Shown: one piece after another, positions 35,093 through 44,500 of the stretch
Layout of the letters: the number at the start of each line of letters is the position of its first letter
Position numbering within the stretch: position 1 is the stretch's first letter
Source of the DNA: Streptomyces pacificus
GTDB lineage: Bacteria > Actinomycetota > Actinomycetes > Streptomycetales > Streptomycetaceae
Assembly (NCBI RefSeq): GCF_011766325.1
Contig: NZ_BLLG01000016.1
Coordinates: forward strand, 1 to 64,000
Direction: 5' to 3'
Length of the DNA: 64,000 nucleotides
Made by a program: the position numbers and the translations under genes
Notes under the pieces: generated by a model
The model's database searches: none
What the model was told of the DNA's origin: nothing
The model's input: the letters and a program-made list of their open reading frames with translations, nothing else

Positions 35093-35997
35093 GGGGTGTT
35101 CACCTCCGCCGGCACGGCCGGCACCCGGTGCCCCGTGCCGGGGCCCCTGCCGGGCCTCGCGCCGGGCCCGGTACCGGCGCGAGGCCTCGTAGCGGGGGCG
35201 CCGCTCGCGGGGTGCTCGGCGATCCACGCGAGGACCTCGTCGCGTACCCGGCCCGGGGCCTCCACCAGCACCGAGTGCTCATGGCCCGGCACCGGCACCG
35301 TCCTGCTGCGCGGCAGCAGGGACCCCAGCCACGGGGCCTGCTCGCACAGATCGGAGTCGGCCCCGTACACGGCGAGCACCGGGGGGTCCAGCAGGCGCAG
35401 CGCGTCCTCGGTGACCGGTGCGCAGACGGTGAGTTCGTCGGCGATCGCGGTGTCCCGCACCAGCCTGCCCGCGGACCTCGCCAGCCGGGCCGTGCGGCGG
35501 CCCCGGTGCGCCGTGATCCAGTCGAGTGCCTCGCTCTCGTTGACGGTCATCTCGTGCCGGACCCGCTCCAGCAGTCCGGCGATCTTGCGCGCCCAGGACG
35601 CCGTGGCCGGCTCGGACTCGACGACCGAGATGCTGGCGACCCGCTCCGGGTGCCGCAGGGCGTAGTCGAAGGACACGGTGCCGCCGAAGGAGTTGCCGAC
35701 CAGATGGACCCGGCCGGGGAGCTCCAGCCGGTCCAGGAGCGCGCCGAGGTCGTCCGTGAACCTGCCGAGCTGGTAGCCGAGGGCCGGTCTCCCGCTGCGG
35801 CCGTGGCCCCTGTGGTCGTACATGACGACATCCAGCCCGGCCGCGGCGAACTCGGGGGCCACGGTGAAGTAGTAGCTGGCCAGGCTGTCGGTGAGCAGCC
35901 CGTGCAGCAGGACGACGGTCTCCCGGCCCCCGCGGCCCTCGGCGGGGCCGAGCCGCTGGACGTGCAGGCGTGCACCGGCGGTGTCGATGATCGCCAT
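35089..35997 (-). CDS. Alpha/beta hydrolase
   Basis: The 302-residue protein has the full alpha/beta-hydrolase set: oxyanion LLHGLLTD, VMYDHRGHGRSG, nucleophile Ser in LVGNSFGGTVS (about residue 103), Asp in LAVYGADSD and His in PGHEHSVLVE. It starts three bases after the ACP stop and overlaps the glycosyltransferase start by ATGA. In the operon it could release the chain from a carrier protein as a type II thioesterase, or hydrolyse a later ester. The extra Pro/Gly-rich C-terminal 40 residues are unlikely to matter. Confidence 0.88.
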   Translation of the reverse strand: MAIIDTAGARLHVQRLGPAEGRGGRETVVLLHGLLTDSLASYYFTVAPEFAAAGLDVVMYDHRGHGRSGRPALGYQLGRFTDDLGALLDRLELPGRVHLVGNSFGGTVSFDYALRHPERVASISVVESEPATASWARKIAGLLERVRHEMTVNESEALDWITAHRGRRTARLARSAGRLVRDTAIADELTVCAPVTEDALRLLDPPVLAVYGADSDLCEQAPWLGSLLPRSRTVPVPGHEHSVLVEAPGRVRDEVLAWIAEHPASGAPATRPRAGTGPGARPGRGPGTGHRVPAVPAEVNTP

Positions 35998-36000
35998 CGG

Positions 36001-36342
36001 TCAGGCCGCCCCCGCGCTCTTCAGGCAGCTCGCCACGTGCTCGACCAGCCGGCCGACGGTGAGTTCGATGATGTCGTCGAGTTCCATCGAGGCCACGAAC
36101 TCGGCGAAGTTGACCTGGCGCCCGTACCGGGCCTCCAGATGGCCGGCGAGGGTGACCAGGTCGATGCTCTCGAACTCCAGGTCCCTGCCGAACCTGGTCT
36201 GCGTCCCGATCTCGGTGCCGTCGAGGCCGTCGGTGCCGTCGAGGCCGTCGTCCTCGAGAACCTCCGCGATCATGGCCGTGATGTCGGCGAGTATCGCGTC
36301 CTCGTCCGCCTCCGGCGGACCCGCCGGATGAGTCGTGGTCAC
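36001..36342 (-). CDS. Discrete acyl carrier protein
   Basis: The 113-residue acyl carrier protein starts at GTG 36342 with GAGGAGG upstream; the GTG overlaps the stop of the second synthase (GTGA). The phosphopantetheine Ser lies in FGRDLEFESIDLVTLAGHL. The fold ends with FAEFVASMELDDIIELTVGR. A short GLDGTDGLDGT repeat precedes the core. Having a free ACP as well as the single ACP inside the first synthase is unusual for PUFA-type systems. It could accept the finished chain for transfer or carry a starter. Confidence 0.9.
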   Translation of the reverse strand: MTTTHPAGPPEADEDAILADITAMIAEVLEDDGLDGTDGLDGTEIGTQTRFGRDLEFESIDLVTLAGHLEARYGRQVNFAEFVASMELDDIIELTVGRLVEHVASCLKSAGAA

Positions 36343-39300
36343 GTCCTGTCCTCCTCGTGTCCGTTCCGGTGCCGTTCCGGTCCCTCGGTCCACGCCACGA
36401 CGTACGAGCGCGGGGGGAGTCCCGGGGGATTGGCCACCTGTGCGCACCTGATCCGGTACACCCGGACCGGCGTGCCCGCGGCACCGCGCACCTCGACCGA
36501 CATCCGGTGCCCGGACGCCGCCACGACGGCGAAGTCCTTGGGGCGGCCGCCGAAGCCGGTCCCCTCCGCCTTGGCCGCCGCCTCCTTGGCCGCCCAGAAG
36601 CGGGTGAACCACAGAGCCGTCGAGGCGCCCGCCCGCCCGCCGTCGCCCTCGGCGGTGTGGGTATGACAGGCGATCAGCAGCTCCTGCTCGGCCGGTGCCA
36701 GGGCCGCGGCCAGCGTGGCAGCGGACGGTTCGGCGATCTCCTCGATGTCGATGCCCGGCCCGGTGGCCGCGCCTGGGCCCGCGCCTGTGCCGGTATCCGT
36801 GCCTGGGCCTGGGCCCGCGCCCGCGTCGGCACCCGCGTCCGCGTCCGGGAGCGGCCGGCAGGGGCGCACGATCGCCACGGCGGCCTCGGCCCGGTGGGCG
36901 AGGGAGACGGCCAGCGGCGGCAGGGTCCGCCCATGCGTCCCGGTCACCCGGGGCCGCCCCCGCTCGTCGTTGTCCACTCTGAGCTCGGCGGGGAAGACCG
37001 GGCCCTCACCCCGCTGCCACAACCACTGCCGTACGGCGTCCTTGGCGGCGATCCGGCCGAGCAGCCACTGCCGGCGGCCGCGCGGCGACTGCCCTTCGTA
37101 CGCGGCGCGTTCGGCGCTCCCGAGCATATTGCGCATGATCAGATCGCGGGACGCCAGGTCCGGCCAGCGCTCGTGCACCAGCGCCCAGCCGCCGGGGCGG
37201 GCCTCGGACAGCGCATGGCGCTCGGGGAAGCGCTCGACCGGGCGCGTGTGCGGGTCGTTGTCGAACCGGCGGTCCTGCCAGCCGGTCAGCTCCGCCCAGA
37301 CACCGCCGCCGGAGGTCAGCTGGACGTCCGCCTCCAGGAGGTCCCGGGTGAGCGAGGTGACGCGGACCAGGCAGCCCACCGGGCTGCCGGGCCGCGGAGC
37401 GGGACCGAAGAACCGCATCTGCCGCATCCGCACCGGGAACACCACCGTCCGCTCGGTGCCGGTCGCCATGATCCAGTAGCCGAGGACCTGGCCGACGCTG
37501 TCCAGCAGCGCGCCCGGCGCCGATGGCGCGGTCAGCAGCGCGCGGACGTGCCGCCGGCCGATGCCCCGCAGCGCGGTGACCCCCTGGTATGCGGGGCCGT
37601 GGAACATCCAGCGCTCGGCGTACAGCTGGGCTGCCGAGTGCTCCGGCGCGCGTTCGCCGCCGAGTCCCGCCGGATCCCAGACGGGTGGGGGAGCGGGGTA
37701 CCGGGCGGCGACCTCCACGACGCCGCGGGCGTAGGGGCCGAAAGACACGGCGACCCGCCCCGGGCCCGATGGCGCGGTGCCGACCGCCACGTCCGTGGGC
37801 TCGGCGGCGGGCAGCCACCGGTCGAACCGGGCGTCGTGCACGGCGACCGCGCGGGTGCCCGGCGCACTGCGCTCGGCCGCCTCCATCAGGTGGTGGACGA
37901 TCGTCGTGGCCGGGACGACGGGCCACCGGTCGGCCACCTCGGGCCAGTCCGCCCGCTGCCGGAAGAAGCAGTGGTCGAGCAGGTACGGCATCGCCGCGAT
38001 GCCCACCCGGACCGGGTACTCCGATCGGCCGCGGGATGCCCAGGGGCCGGTTCCGTCCGGGGGCGCCTGCGGGAGCGCCGCCCAGGGCCCGTCCGGCGGG
38101 GCGGCGGGGCCGGGGCCGGAGGACGGGCGGGCGGGGCGGGCCCAGGGAGGCCGGGGCGGCGGGACGGCGGCGCGGGTGTGTGCCGCGCCGCCGTGCCTGC
38201 GTGCCGGTACGGAGCGGCCGGCCGCCTCGACGACCTCGGCGGCGGCGGCCGCCGTCTCCCGCATCAGCGCGTCCAGTTCCGCCAGCGCGGGAGAGCGGTT
38301 CGCCGGGCGCCCGGTCCCGGCCCCGGCTGCGGCCCCGGGCCTGGTCGCGGTTCCCTCCGCCGCAGGAGCGCCGGCCGGTCCCGCCGTACCGGGGGCCGTC
38401 GGCGCCGCAGCGGCGGTCCCGGCCATGGCCGTCCCCGTCGTGGCCGTCCCGGCCGCTGCATCGTCGCGCCCGCCCCGCAGCGACAACCGCAGCCCGGCGA
38501 GCACCCCCGGATCCAGCGAGACCAGCCCGCCGCCCAGGTCCAGACGTACCGGAAGCCGCGGCGGGACGGTGCTGCCACCGCCACCGCCACCGCCCCCGGG
38601 AGCGGCACCCCCTGGGCCCCCGGCGCCCGCGCCGCCGCCGGCATCGGCATCGGCATCGGCGGGACCGGCCGGCGTGGTGCCATCGTGGTCGACCACGCAG
38701 GGGTCGACCGCCGCGCCCACCGTCCACAGTGCCACCGCGACCCGTCTGAGCTGGGCCAGGCCCGGACGGTGCGGCGAGTTGGCGGCGACGGCGAGATGGT
38801 CCCGCCCCGCCAGCGTGTCCCCGATGAGCGACCCCAGGGCTCCCGTACCGACCTGGACGAAGGCCCGGAACCCCGCTGCATGCAGCGACTCCGTCAACTG
38901 GCGGAAGCGCACGGGCTCCAGCAGATGGCGGACGAACAGCTCCCGGACGGCGGCCTCGTCGGCGGGGAAAGGGGACGCCGTCGTGCCCGACCAGACCGGC
39001 ACGGTCGGCGGATGCAGCGCGAAGCGCTCCGCGGCGGCGCGGAACGGGCCCAGCGAGGGTTCCAGCATGGGCGTGTGGAATCCCGAACGGAACGGCAGCA
39101 CGCGGCACAGCACACCCCGGGTGCGGAAGACGCGGACGAACTCCCCCACCGCTCCCGGCGGTCCGCAGACCATCGACTGGCTGGGCGCGTTGTCGTGGGA
39201 CAGGGTCACCGGCAGCCGAAGGGCCGTCAGTTCCGCGACGACACGGTCCGCCGGCGCACCCACCGCGGCGAAGGCGAGGTCGGGCACCGTCACCGAGTCG

Positions 39301-41510
39301 GGGTCGAGCGAGGCCGTGAACTCGTCGACGGCGCGCGCGGAGTACAGGCCCGCGGCCGCCATCGCCGTCCACTCGCCGATGCTGTGCCCGGCCACCGCCT
39401 CCGGCACCACGCCCATCCGGCGCAGTGCCGAGTCCAGCAGCCGGCCCACCGCGACCACACCGAGCCCGTGCCGGCCGATGTCCCCGACCCGGGCGGCCGT
39501 CCCGTCTCCCGGCGGCGAGCCGACCGGGCCGAAGCGCTGTGCGACGTCGTCGACGCGCGGCTCGAACTCGGCCTCAAGACCCGGGAAGACGAAGGCGATC
39601 CGGCCCGGCCGTTCGCCGCCGAGCAGCGGGTACGGGGCGAACCACACGTCGCTGCGGCCCTGCCACGCCCGGCCCTTGGCGGTCACCCGGCGGGCGAGTG
39701 CCAGCCGCTTCGGTGTGGGGCCGACGATCCCGAGACGGGCCCGCCCGGCGATCCGTCCGCCGAGCCGTCCGCCAGGACGTCCGCCGGGGGTGAGCCCCGA
39801 CGCCAGCACGGTGGAGTCGTCGGCGTCCAACTGGGCGGCGAGGTCCTCCGGCGTTTCGGCGCTCAGCAGCAGCACGCGCTCCGGCTCGGTCACGGCGGTG
39901 ACCGCAGGCGTCCCGCCGCGACCGGCCGGCACCCCGGCGGCTGCCGCCGGGAGCGCCGCCCCCTGTCCGGGGGCGGCCGTGAACGGCCGCACCTGCGGCG
40001 CCTGTTCGAGGACGACATGGGCGTTGACCCCGCCGAACCCGAAGGCGTTCACCGCCGCACGGCGCGGAGCGCCCCCGGGGCCGGGCCCCCACGGCTCCGC
40101 CTCGGCGAGCGGACGGAAACGGGTGCCGGCGAGCGCGGGATGCGGATCGTCGCAGTGCAGGGTCGGCAGCAGTGTCGCATGGTGCACGGCGAGAGCCGCC
40201 TTGACCAGGCCGGCGACCCCCGCCGCCGGCATCGCGTGGCCGATCATCGACTTCACCGAGCCGATCACGGCCGTCCGATCGCCGTTGCCGTTGCCGTTGC
40301 CGCGGTGGCGGTCCTGCCCGTCCGGTGCCCCGAACACCTCCCTCAGTGTGCTCAGTTCGGCCGTGTCACCGGCGGGGGTGGCCGTGCCGTGCGCCTCCAG
40401 CAGACCGAGCGACCCCGGCTCGGCGGGATCCAGCCCGGCCGCCTGCCATGCCTGCCGTACGGTGCGTACCTGGCCGCGCGGATCAGGGTTGGTCAGTCCT
40501 GCCGTACGCCCGTCGCTGCCGACCGCGGTGCCCCTGACGACCGCGTAGACCCGGTCCCCGTCCCGCGCGGCGTCCGCCAGCCGCTTCAGCACGACCACGC
40601 CCGTGCCCTCGCCGATGAGGATGCCGTCCGCGTCCCGGTGGAAGGGGCGGATGCGCTGACTCGGGGACAGGGCGCGCAGTTGCGAGAAGACGCTCCACAG
40701 CGTGATGTCGTGGCAGTGGTGCACACCGCCCGCGAGGACCACGTCGCACCGCCCGGACGCCAGCTCGCCCACCGCCTGGTCCACGGCGACGAGCGAGGAG
40801 GCGCACGCGGCGTCCACGGTGTAGGCGGGTCCGCGCAGGTCGAGCCGGTTGGCCAGCCGGGAGGCCGCGAGATGGGGCACCAGTCCGATGGCGTTCTCCG
40901 GCCGGTCGGGACCCAGGCGCTCGGTGAACGCCTCCCGTACCCGGGCGAGCTGCTCGGGTACGAGGTCCGGCAGCAGCTCCCCGAGGGTGTGCACCAGCTG
41001 GGCCGCGGTGCGCACCCGCTGGTCGAGGCGCACCAGCCCCGGCGTCAGATAGCCGCCCCGGCCCAGCACGACGCCGACCCGCTCCCGGGCCGGCAACCGG
41101 TCCTCCCCGCCCGCGTCGGCGATGGCCGACGCGGCCACCTGGAGCGCGATCAGCTGGTCGGGTTCGGTACCGGGCACCGAACTGGGCATGATGCCGAAGC
41201 GGGCCGCGTCCACGTCGGCCAGGGCGTCCACGAAGCCGCCGCGCCGGCAGTAGACCCGGTCCGCCGCGGCCGGACCTGCCGCGGCTTCCGGGTGGTAGTA
41301 CGCGGCGTCCCAGCGGCCCTCGGGCACCTCGCCGATGGCGTCGGCCCCGGCGGCCAGATTGCGCCAGTAGGCCGCCAGATCGCCGGCTCCCGGCAGCAGT
41401 ACGGCCATCCCCGTGATGGCGACGGGGACACCGCGGCCGCCGTGGCCCGAAGCGCGCGGCCCGCCGCCGTCGGGCCGGTCCGCGCCCGCACGCGCCCCTC
41501 CCCCGGCCAT
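36339..41510 (-). CDS. Iterative PKS/PUFA-synthase-like protein: KS-AT-DH-PPTase
   Basis: This protein has 1723 residues. KS (about 29-490): Cys in VDAACASSLVAVD (~235), His in EAHGTAT and SMIGHAM. AT-like (about 640-925): VFPGLEAEFEP, then VAGHSIGEWTA. A 230-residue Pro/Ala/Gly linker follows. DH (about 1165-1400): active His in MPYLLDHCFFRQ and Asp in LLDSVGQVLGYW. C-terminal phosphopantetheinyl transferase (about 1480-1700): RIAAKDAVRQWLW, GIDIEEI and FWAAKEAAAKAEG. The PPTase can load the operon's own ACPs. It starts one base after the first synthase ends. Together the pair supplies the KS-AT-ACP-KR-DH-PPTase set seen in one chain in enediyne synthases. Confidence 0.92.
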   Translation of the reverse strand: MAGGGARAGADRPDGGGPRASGHGGRGVPVAITGMAVLLPGAGDLAAYWRNLAAGADAIGEVPEGRWDAAYYHPEAAAGPAAADRVYCRRGGFVDALADVDAARFGIMPSSVPGTEPDQLIALQVAASAIADAGGEDRLPARERVGVVLGRGGYLTPGLVRLDQRVRTAAQLVHTLGELLPDLVPEQLARVREAFTERLGPDRPENAIGLVPHLAASRLANRLDLRGPAYTVDAACASSLVAVDQAVGELASGRCDVVLAGGVHHCHDITLWSVFSQLRALSPSQRIRPFHRDADGILIGEGTGVVVLKRLADAARDGDRVYAVVRGTAVGSDGRTAGLTNPDPRGQVRTVRQAWQAAGLDPAEPGSLGLLEAHGTATPAGDTAELSTLREVFGAPDGQDRHRGNGNGNGDRTAVIGSVKSMIGHAMPAAGVAGLVKAALAVHHATLLPTLHCDDPHPALAGTRFRPLAEAEPWGPGPGGAPRRAAVNAFGFGGVNAHVVLEQAPQVRPFTAAPGQGAALPAAAAGVPAGRGGTPAVTAVTEPERVLLLSAETPEDLAAQLDADDSTVLASGLTPGGRPGGRLGGRIAGRARLGIVGPTPKRLALARRVTAKGRAWQGRSDVWFAPYPLLGGERPGRIAFVFPGLEAEFEPRVDDVAQRFGPVGSPPGDGTAARVGDIGRHGLGVVAVGRLLDSALRRMGVVPEAVAGHSIGEWTAMAAAGLYSARAVDEFTASLDPDSVTVPDLAFAAVGAPADRVVAELTALRLPVTLSHDNAPSQSMVCGPPGAVGEFVRVFRTRGVLCRVLPFRSGFHTPMLEPSLGPFRAAAERFALHPPTVPVWSGTTASPFPADEAAVRELFVRHLLEPVRFRQLTESLHAAGFRAFVQVGTGALGSLIGDTLAGRDHLAVAANSPHRPGLAQLRRVAVALWTVGAAVDPCVVDHDGTTPAGPADADADAGGGAGAGGPGGAAPGGGGGGGGSTVPPRLPVRLDLGGGLVSLDPGVLAGLRLSLRGGRDDAAAGTATTGTAMAGTAAAAPTAPGTAGPAGAPAAEGTATRPGAAAGAGTGRPANRSPALAELDALMRETAAAAAEVVEAAGRSVPARRHGGAAHTRAAVPPPRPPWARPARPSSGPGPAAPPDGPWAALPQAPPDGTGPWASRGRSEYPVRVGIAAMPYLLDHCFFRQRADWPEVADRWPVVPATTIVHHLMEAAERSAPGTRAVAVHDARFDRWLPAAEPTDVAVGTAPSGPGRVAVSFGPYARGVVEVAARYPAPPPVWDPAGLGGERAPEHSAAQLYAERWMFHGPAYQGVTALRGIGRRHVRALLTAPSAPGALLDSVGQVLGYWIMATGTERTVVFPVRMRQMRFFGPAPRPGSPVGCLVRVTSLTRDLLEADVQLTSGGGVWAELTGWQDRRFDNDPHTRPVERFPERHALSEARPGGWALVHERWPDLASRDLIMRNMLGSAERAAYEGQSPRGRRQWLLGRIAAKDAVRQWLWQRGEGPVFPAELRVDNDERGRPRVTGTHGRTLPPLAVSLAHRAEAAVAIVRPCRPLPDADAGADAGAGPGPGTDTGTGAGPGAATGPGIDIEEIAEPSAATLAAALAPAEQELLIACHTHTAEGDGGRAGASTALWFTRFWAAKEAAAKAEGTGFGGRPKDFAVVAASGHRMSVEVRGAAGTPVRVYRIRCAQVANPPGLPPRSYVVAWTEGPERHRNGHEEDRT

Positions 41511-41511
41511 G

Positions 41512-44500
41512 TCACCACTCCGAGGCGGTGTGGACGACCGCCCCGGCCGTCAGGCCGCCCCAGGCGAGTTCCCGCAGCAGGGCCGGCGGCCCCTCCTCGG
41601 GGTCGATCAGGGTGATCCCGCGCCTGGCGTACGCCCGTGCGAGTTCCGGCTGGACCATGCCGGTGTGCACGCCATCGGGGGCCCACGGGCCCCAGTGCAC
41701 CGTCAGCGCCCGCCGTCCGGTTCGCGTCCCCCACTGCTCGCCCAGGGTCTCCAGGGCGTCGTTGGCCGCCGCGTAGTCCGCCTGGCCCCGGTTGCCGAGC
41801 ACCGCGGCGACGCTGCCGAACAGCACCATGAACGACGGCCCGCCGCCGGGGAGTTCGTCGAGGGCCGAGAGCAGGGCGGTGGCCCCGCCGACCTTGGTGC
41901 GGTACACCCGCTCGAAGGACTCGGCGGACTTCTCCGCGATGAGCCGGTCGTCGACGACCCCCGCCGCGTGGACGACCCCGTCGAGGCGCCCGTGGTCGGC
42001 GTGGATCTCCTTCACCGCCTGGAGCACGGCCGCGGAGTCGCGGCAGTCGGCACTGCGGTAGCGGACCCGGCTCCCGGCGGCATCGAGCGCGGCAAGGGTC
42101 GCGGATATCTCCCGCTGGGCGAGGAGGAGTCCGGCCGCCCGGTCGACGCCGGCGGGGGAGCCGTACCCGCCCTGTGCGGCGAGTGCGCGGCGCAGGGCCG
42201 ACCGGTCGCGGGCCGCCGCCGTCAGCGGGTCCTCCGGCCCGGCGGGAGCGGGCGTCCTGCCGAGCAGTTCGACGCGGCACCGGCAGGCCCGTGCGAGGGC
42301 GATGGCGCAGGCGGCCGTGATGCCCCGGGCCCCGCCGGTGAACAGGACGACGGAGTCCTGGTCGAGGCCCAGTGCCGCCGCTTCGGCAGCCCCGTCCCCG
42401 GCCGGTCCTGCACCGGTCACCGCCGTCAGCCCCAGGGGCGCCTCGGCGAGTTCCCACCCGTGACGGCCGTCGGCGTCGCGCAGGACGACCGGTGCGCAGC
42501 CGGCAGCCCCCAGCTCCTCGAGCACCGCGGCGGCGGCGCCTTCCGGTGTGCGCAGCCGGCCGCCCCTGCCGCCCGGGTCGAGGTCGAGCACGGTCGCCTC
42601 GGTGTCCGGGCACTCCCGGGCGATGGTGCGGAAGAGCCCGCGCAGCCCCGCCGAACGCCCTGCCGCCCGGCCGCCCTCGGTGAGCCGTACGGCGACGAGC
42701 CGTGCGGGGCGGCGGGCCAGCGCGGCCTTGACGGACGGGAAGGCGGCGGGCAGGACCGGCGGTCCGGAGACCGCCAGCGGGTCGAGGAGGACGACGCCGT
42801 CGAGCGGGCCGTGGCCCTCCTGCGGCAGCGGTTGGCGCTGCTCGGCGCCGAGGACGGCGGGCAGGGCACCGTGCCGCTCCAGCTCCGCCGCGAGCGCTTC
42901 CGCGACCCCGGCGAGCGCGCCGTCACCGTCGCCGAGCAGCGCGAACCGCCGCCCCCGCAGGGCTGCGGGCGCCGCGGCACCCGGATCGCCGGGCAGGGGA
43001 ACCTTCCGGGCCAGGAGGCGTTTCGGCGCCGCGACCAGGGGGGCCGCCGTGAACGGGGGGCCTTGCGCAGCTCCGGTCGCGCCGGCGCCGGCCAGGTCCC
43101 CGGTGCCTGCGGCCGCCGCCGTTCCCGCGGTGTTCCCGGTGCCTGCGGCTGCCCCGGTGCCCGTAGTGCCCCTGACGTCCGCCGCGTCAGCGCTAGGGCC
43201 GGCGCTCCCGGCGTCCCAGGGGCGGGAGGGCGCTGAAGGATCCGAAGGGTCCGAGGCGTCCGAGGCGTCGGGGAGGTGGGAGGTGTCCGAGGGGTGCGAC
43301 CGCTCTCCGGGCCCCGCCGGGGGCGGGGGCGTGCCGGCCGCCGGATCCGCCCCGCCGGTGCCCGTATGCCCGACGGAGGCCGGTGCCGAGGCGGGCGGCG
43401 GCCACGACACGTCCGCGGGGTCCCCGGGGTCCGCGGGCCCGCCGTCCGGCTCGTCCCCGGTACCGGGCAGCAGGGCTCGGATCCTCGCGGCCAGACTCTC
43501 GGCGGTCCTCGCCCGGGACAGCTCCTCCACCGCGGCGTCGTCGAGCGTGCCCCTGCCCGCCGGCACCGCGCCCGCGGCGACCAGCCGCCCGGCCAGTTCC
43601 CCGACGATCTCGGTCCGCTTGATCGAGTCGATACTCAGATCCGCTTCCAGGTCGAGACCGGGCTCGACCATGCCGGCGGGGTAGCCGGTCCGTTCACTGA
43701 TGATGTCCACGATCATGTGCAGCACGTCGCTGCCGGAGGGCGGCGCGGCGGCACCCGCGTCCCCGCCGGAAGCGGCCGTCCCCGCCGTTTCCGGCAGCGG
43801 CCCTCGAACCCACCCGGTGGTGGTGCCGGGGTCCCGCGGCTGCGGGCTCTGCACGGGCGCGGTGGGCACGGGCGCGGTGGACACGGGTGGGGCGCCCGGC
43901 GGGGCGGGCAGCGGGTCGCCGGACGCCGGGGCGCCGAAGTACGTCAGCAGGACGTCGCGTTGCGCCGCCACCATCTCCCTGCTCGTGCGCAGGAACTCCG
44001 CGATCAGCGCGTCCTGGCCGCTCGCGGCGTCCTCGGCCGCCCGGCCCCCGGGTTGGCTCGTCACAGTCGCCTCCGCGACACGTCGGGCCGGTGCCAGCGC
44101 ACCGGGCAGGAGTTCACCGGACGCGGTTCGGACGAGATGCCCGTCGACCGTCCATCCGGCGGGCCGTTCGCGCCCGGCCCGGCTCGGGTCCACCGCGTCG
44201 CGTCCGGTGAACATCCATCCGGTGGCGACCGGCAGTCCGGCGACCGCGAGCCGGGCCAGCGCGTCGAGGAAGCCGGGCAGTCCGCTTTCCGGCCGGGGAG
44301 CGCACGCGACGGACAGGTGCGGCCGGTCCCCGAGGATGTCGGCCACCAGCCCGGTCAGTGCTCTTCCCGGGCCGCACTCCACGAAGACCCGGGCGCCTGC
44401 CGCGTACATCGCCTCGACCTGCTCGTCGAACCGCACGGGCGCACTGATCTGCGCGGCCAGTTCCGCGCTGATACCTTCGGGGGAGGCAGGGTAGGGCTCC

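Noticed and set aside
36001..36342. Longer ACP starting near 36612
   Set aside because: The upstream residues lie antisense-free but inside the synthase gene in another frame. GTG 36342 has GAGGAGG and the GTGA overlap.
36357..41615. 1752-residue plus-strand frame opposite the second synthase
   Set aside because: It is a mirror of the KS-AT-DH-PPTase gene, full of Arg/Gly/Pro with no domain. The minus-strand gene carries all catalytic motifs.
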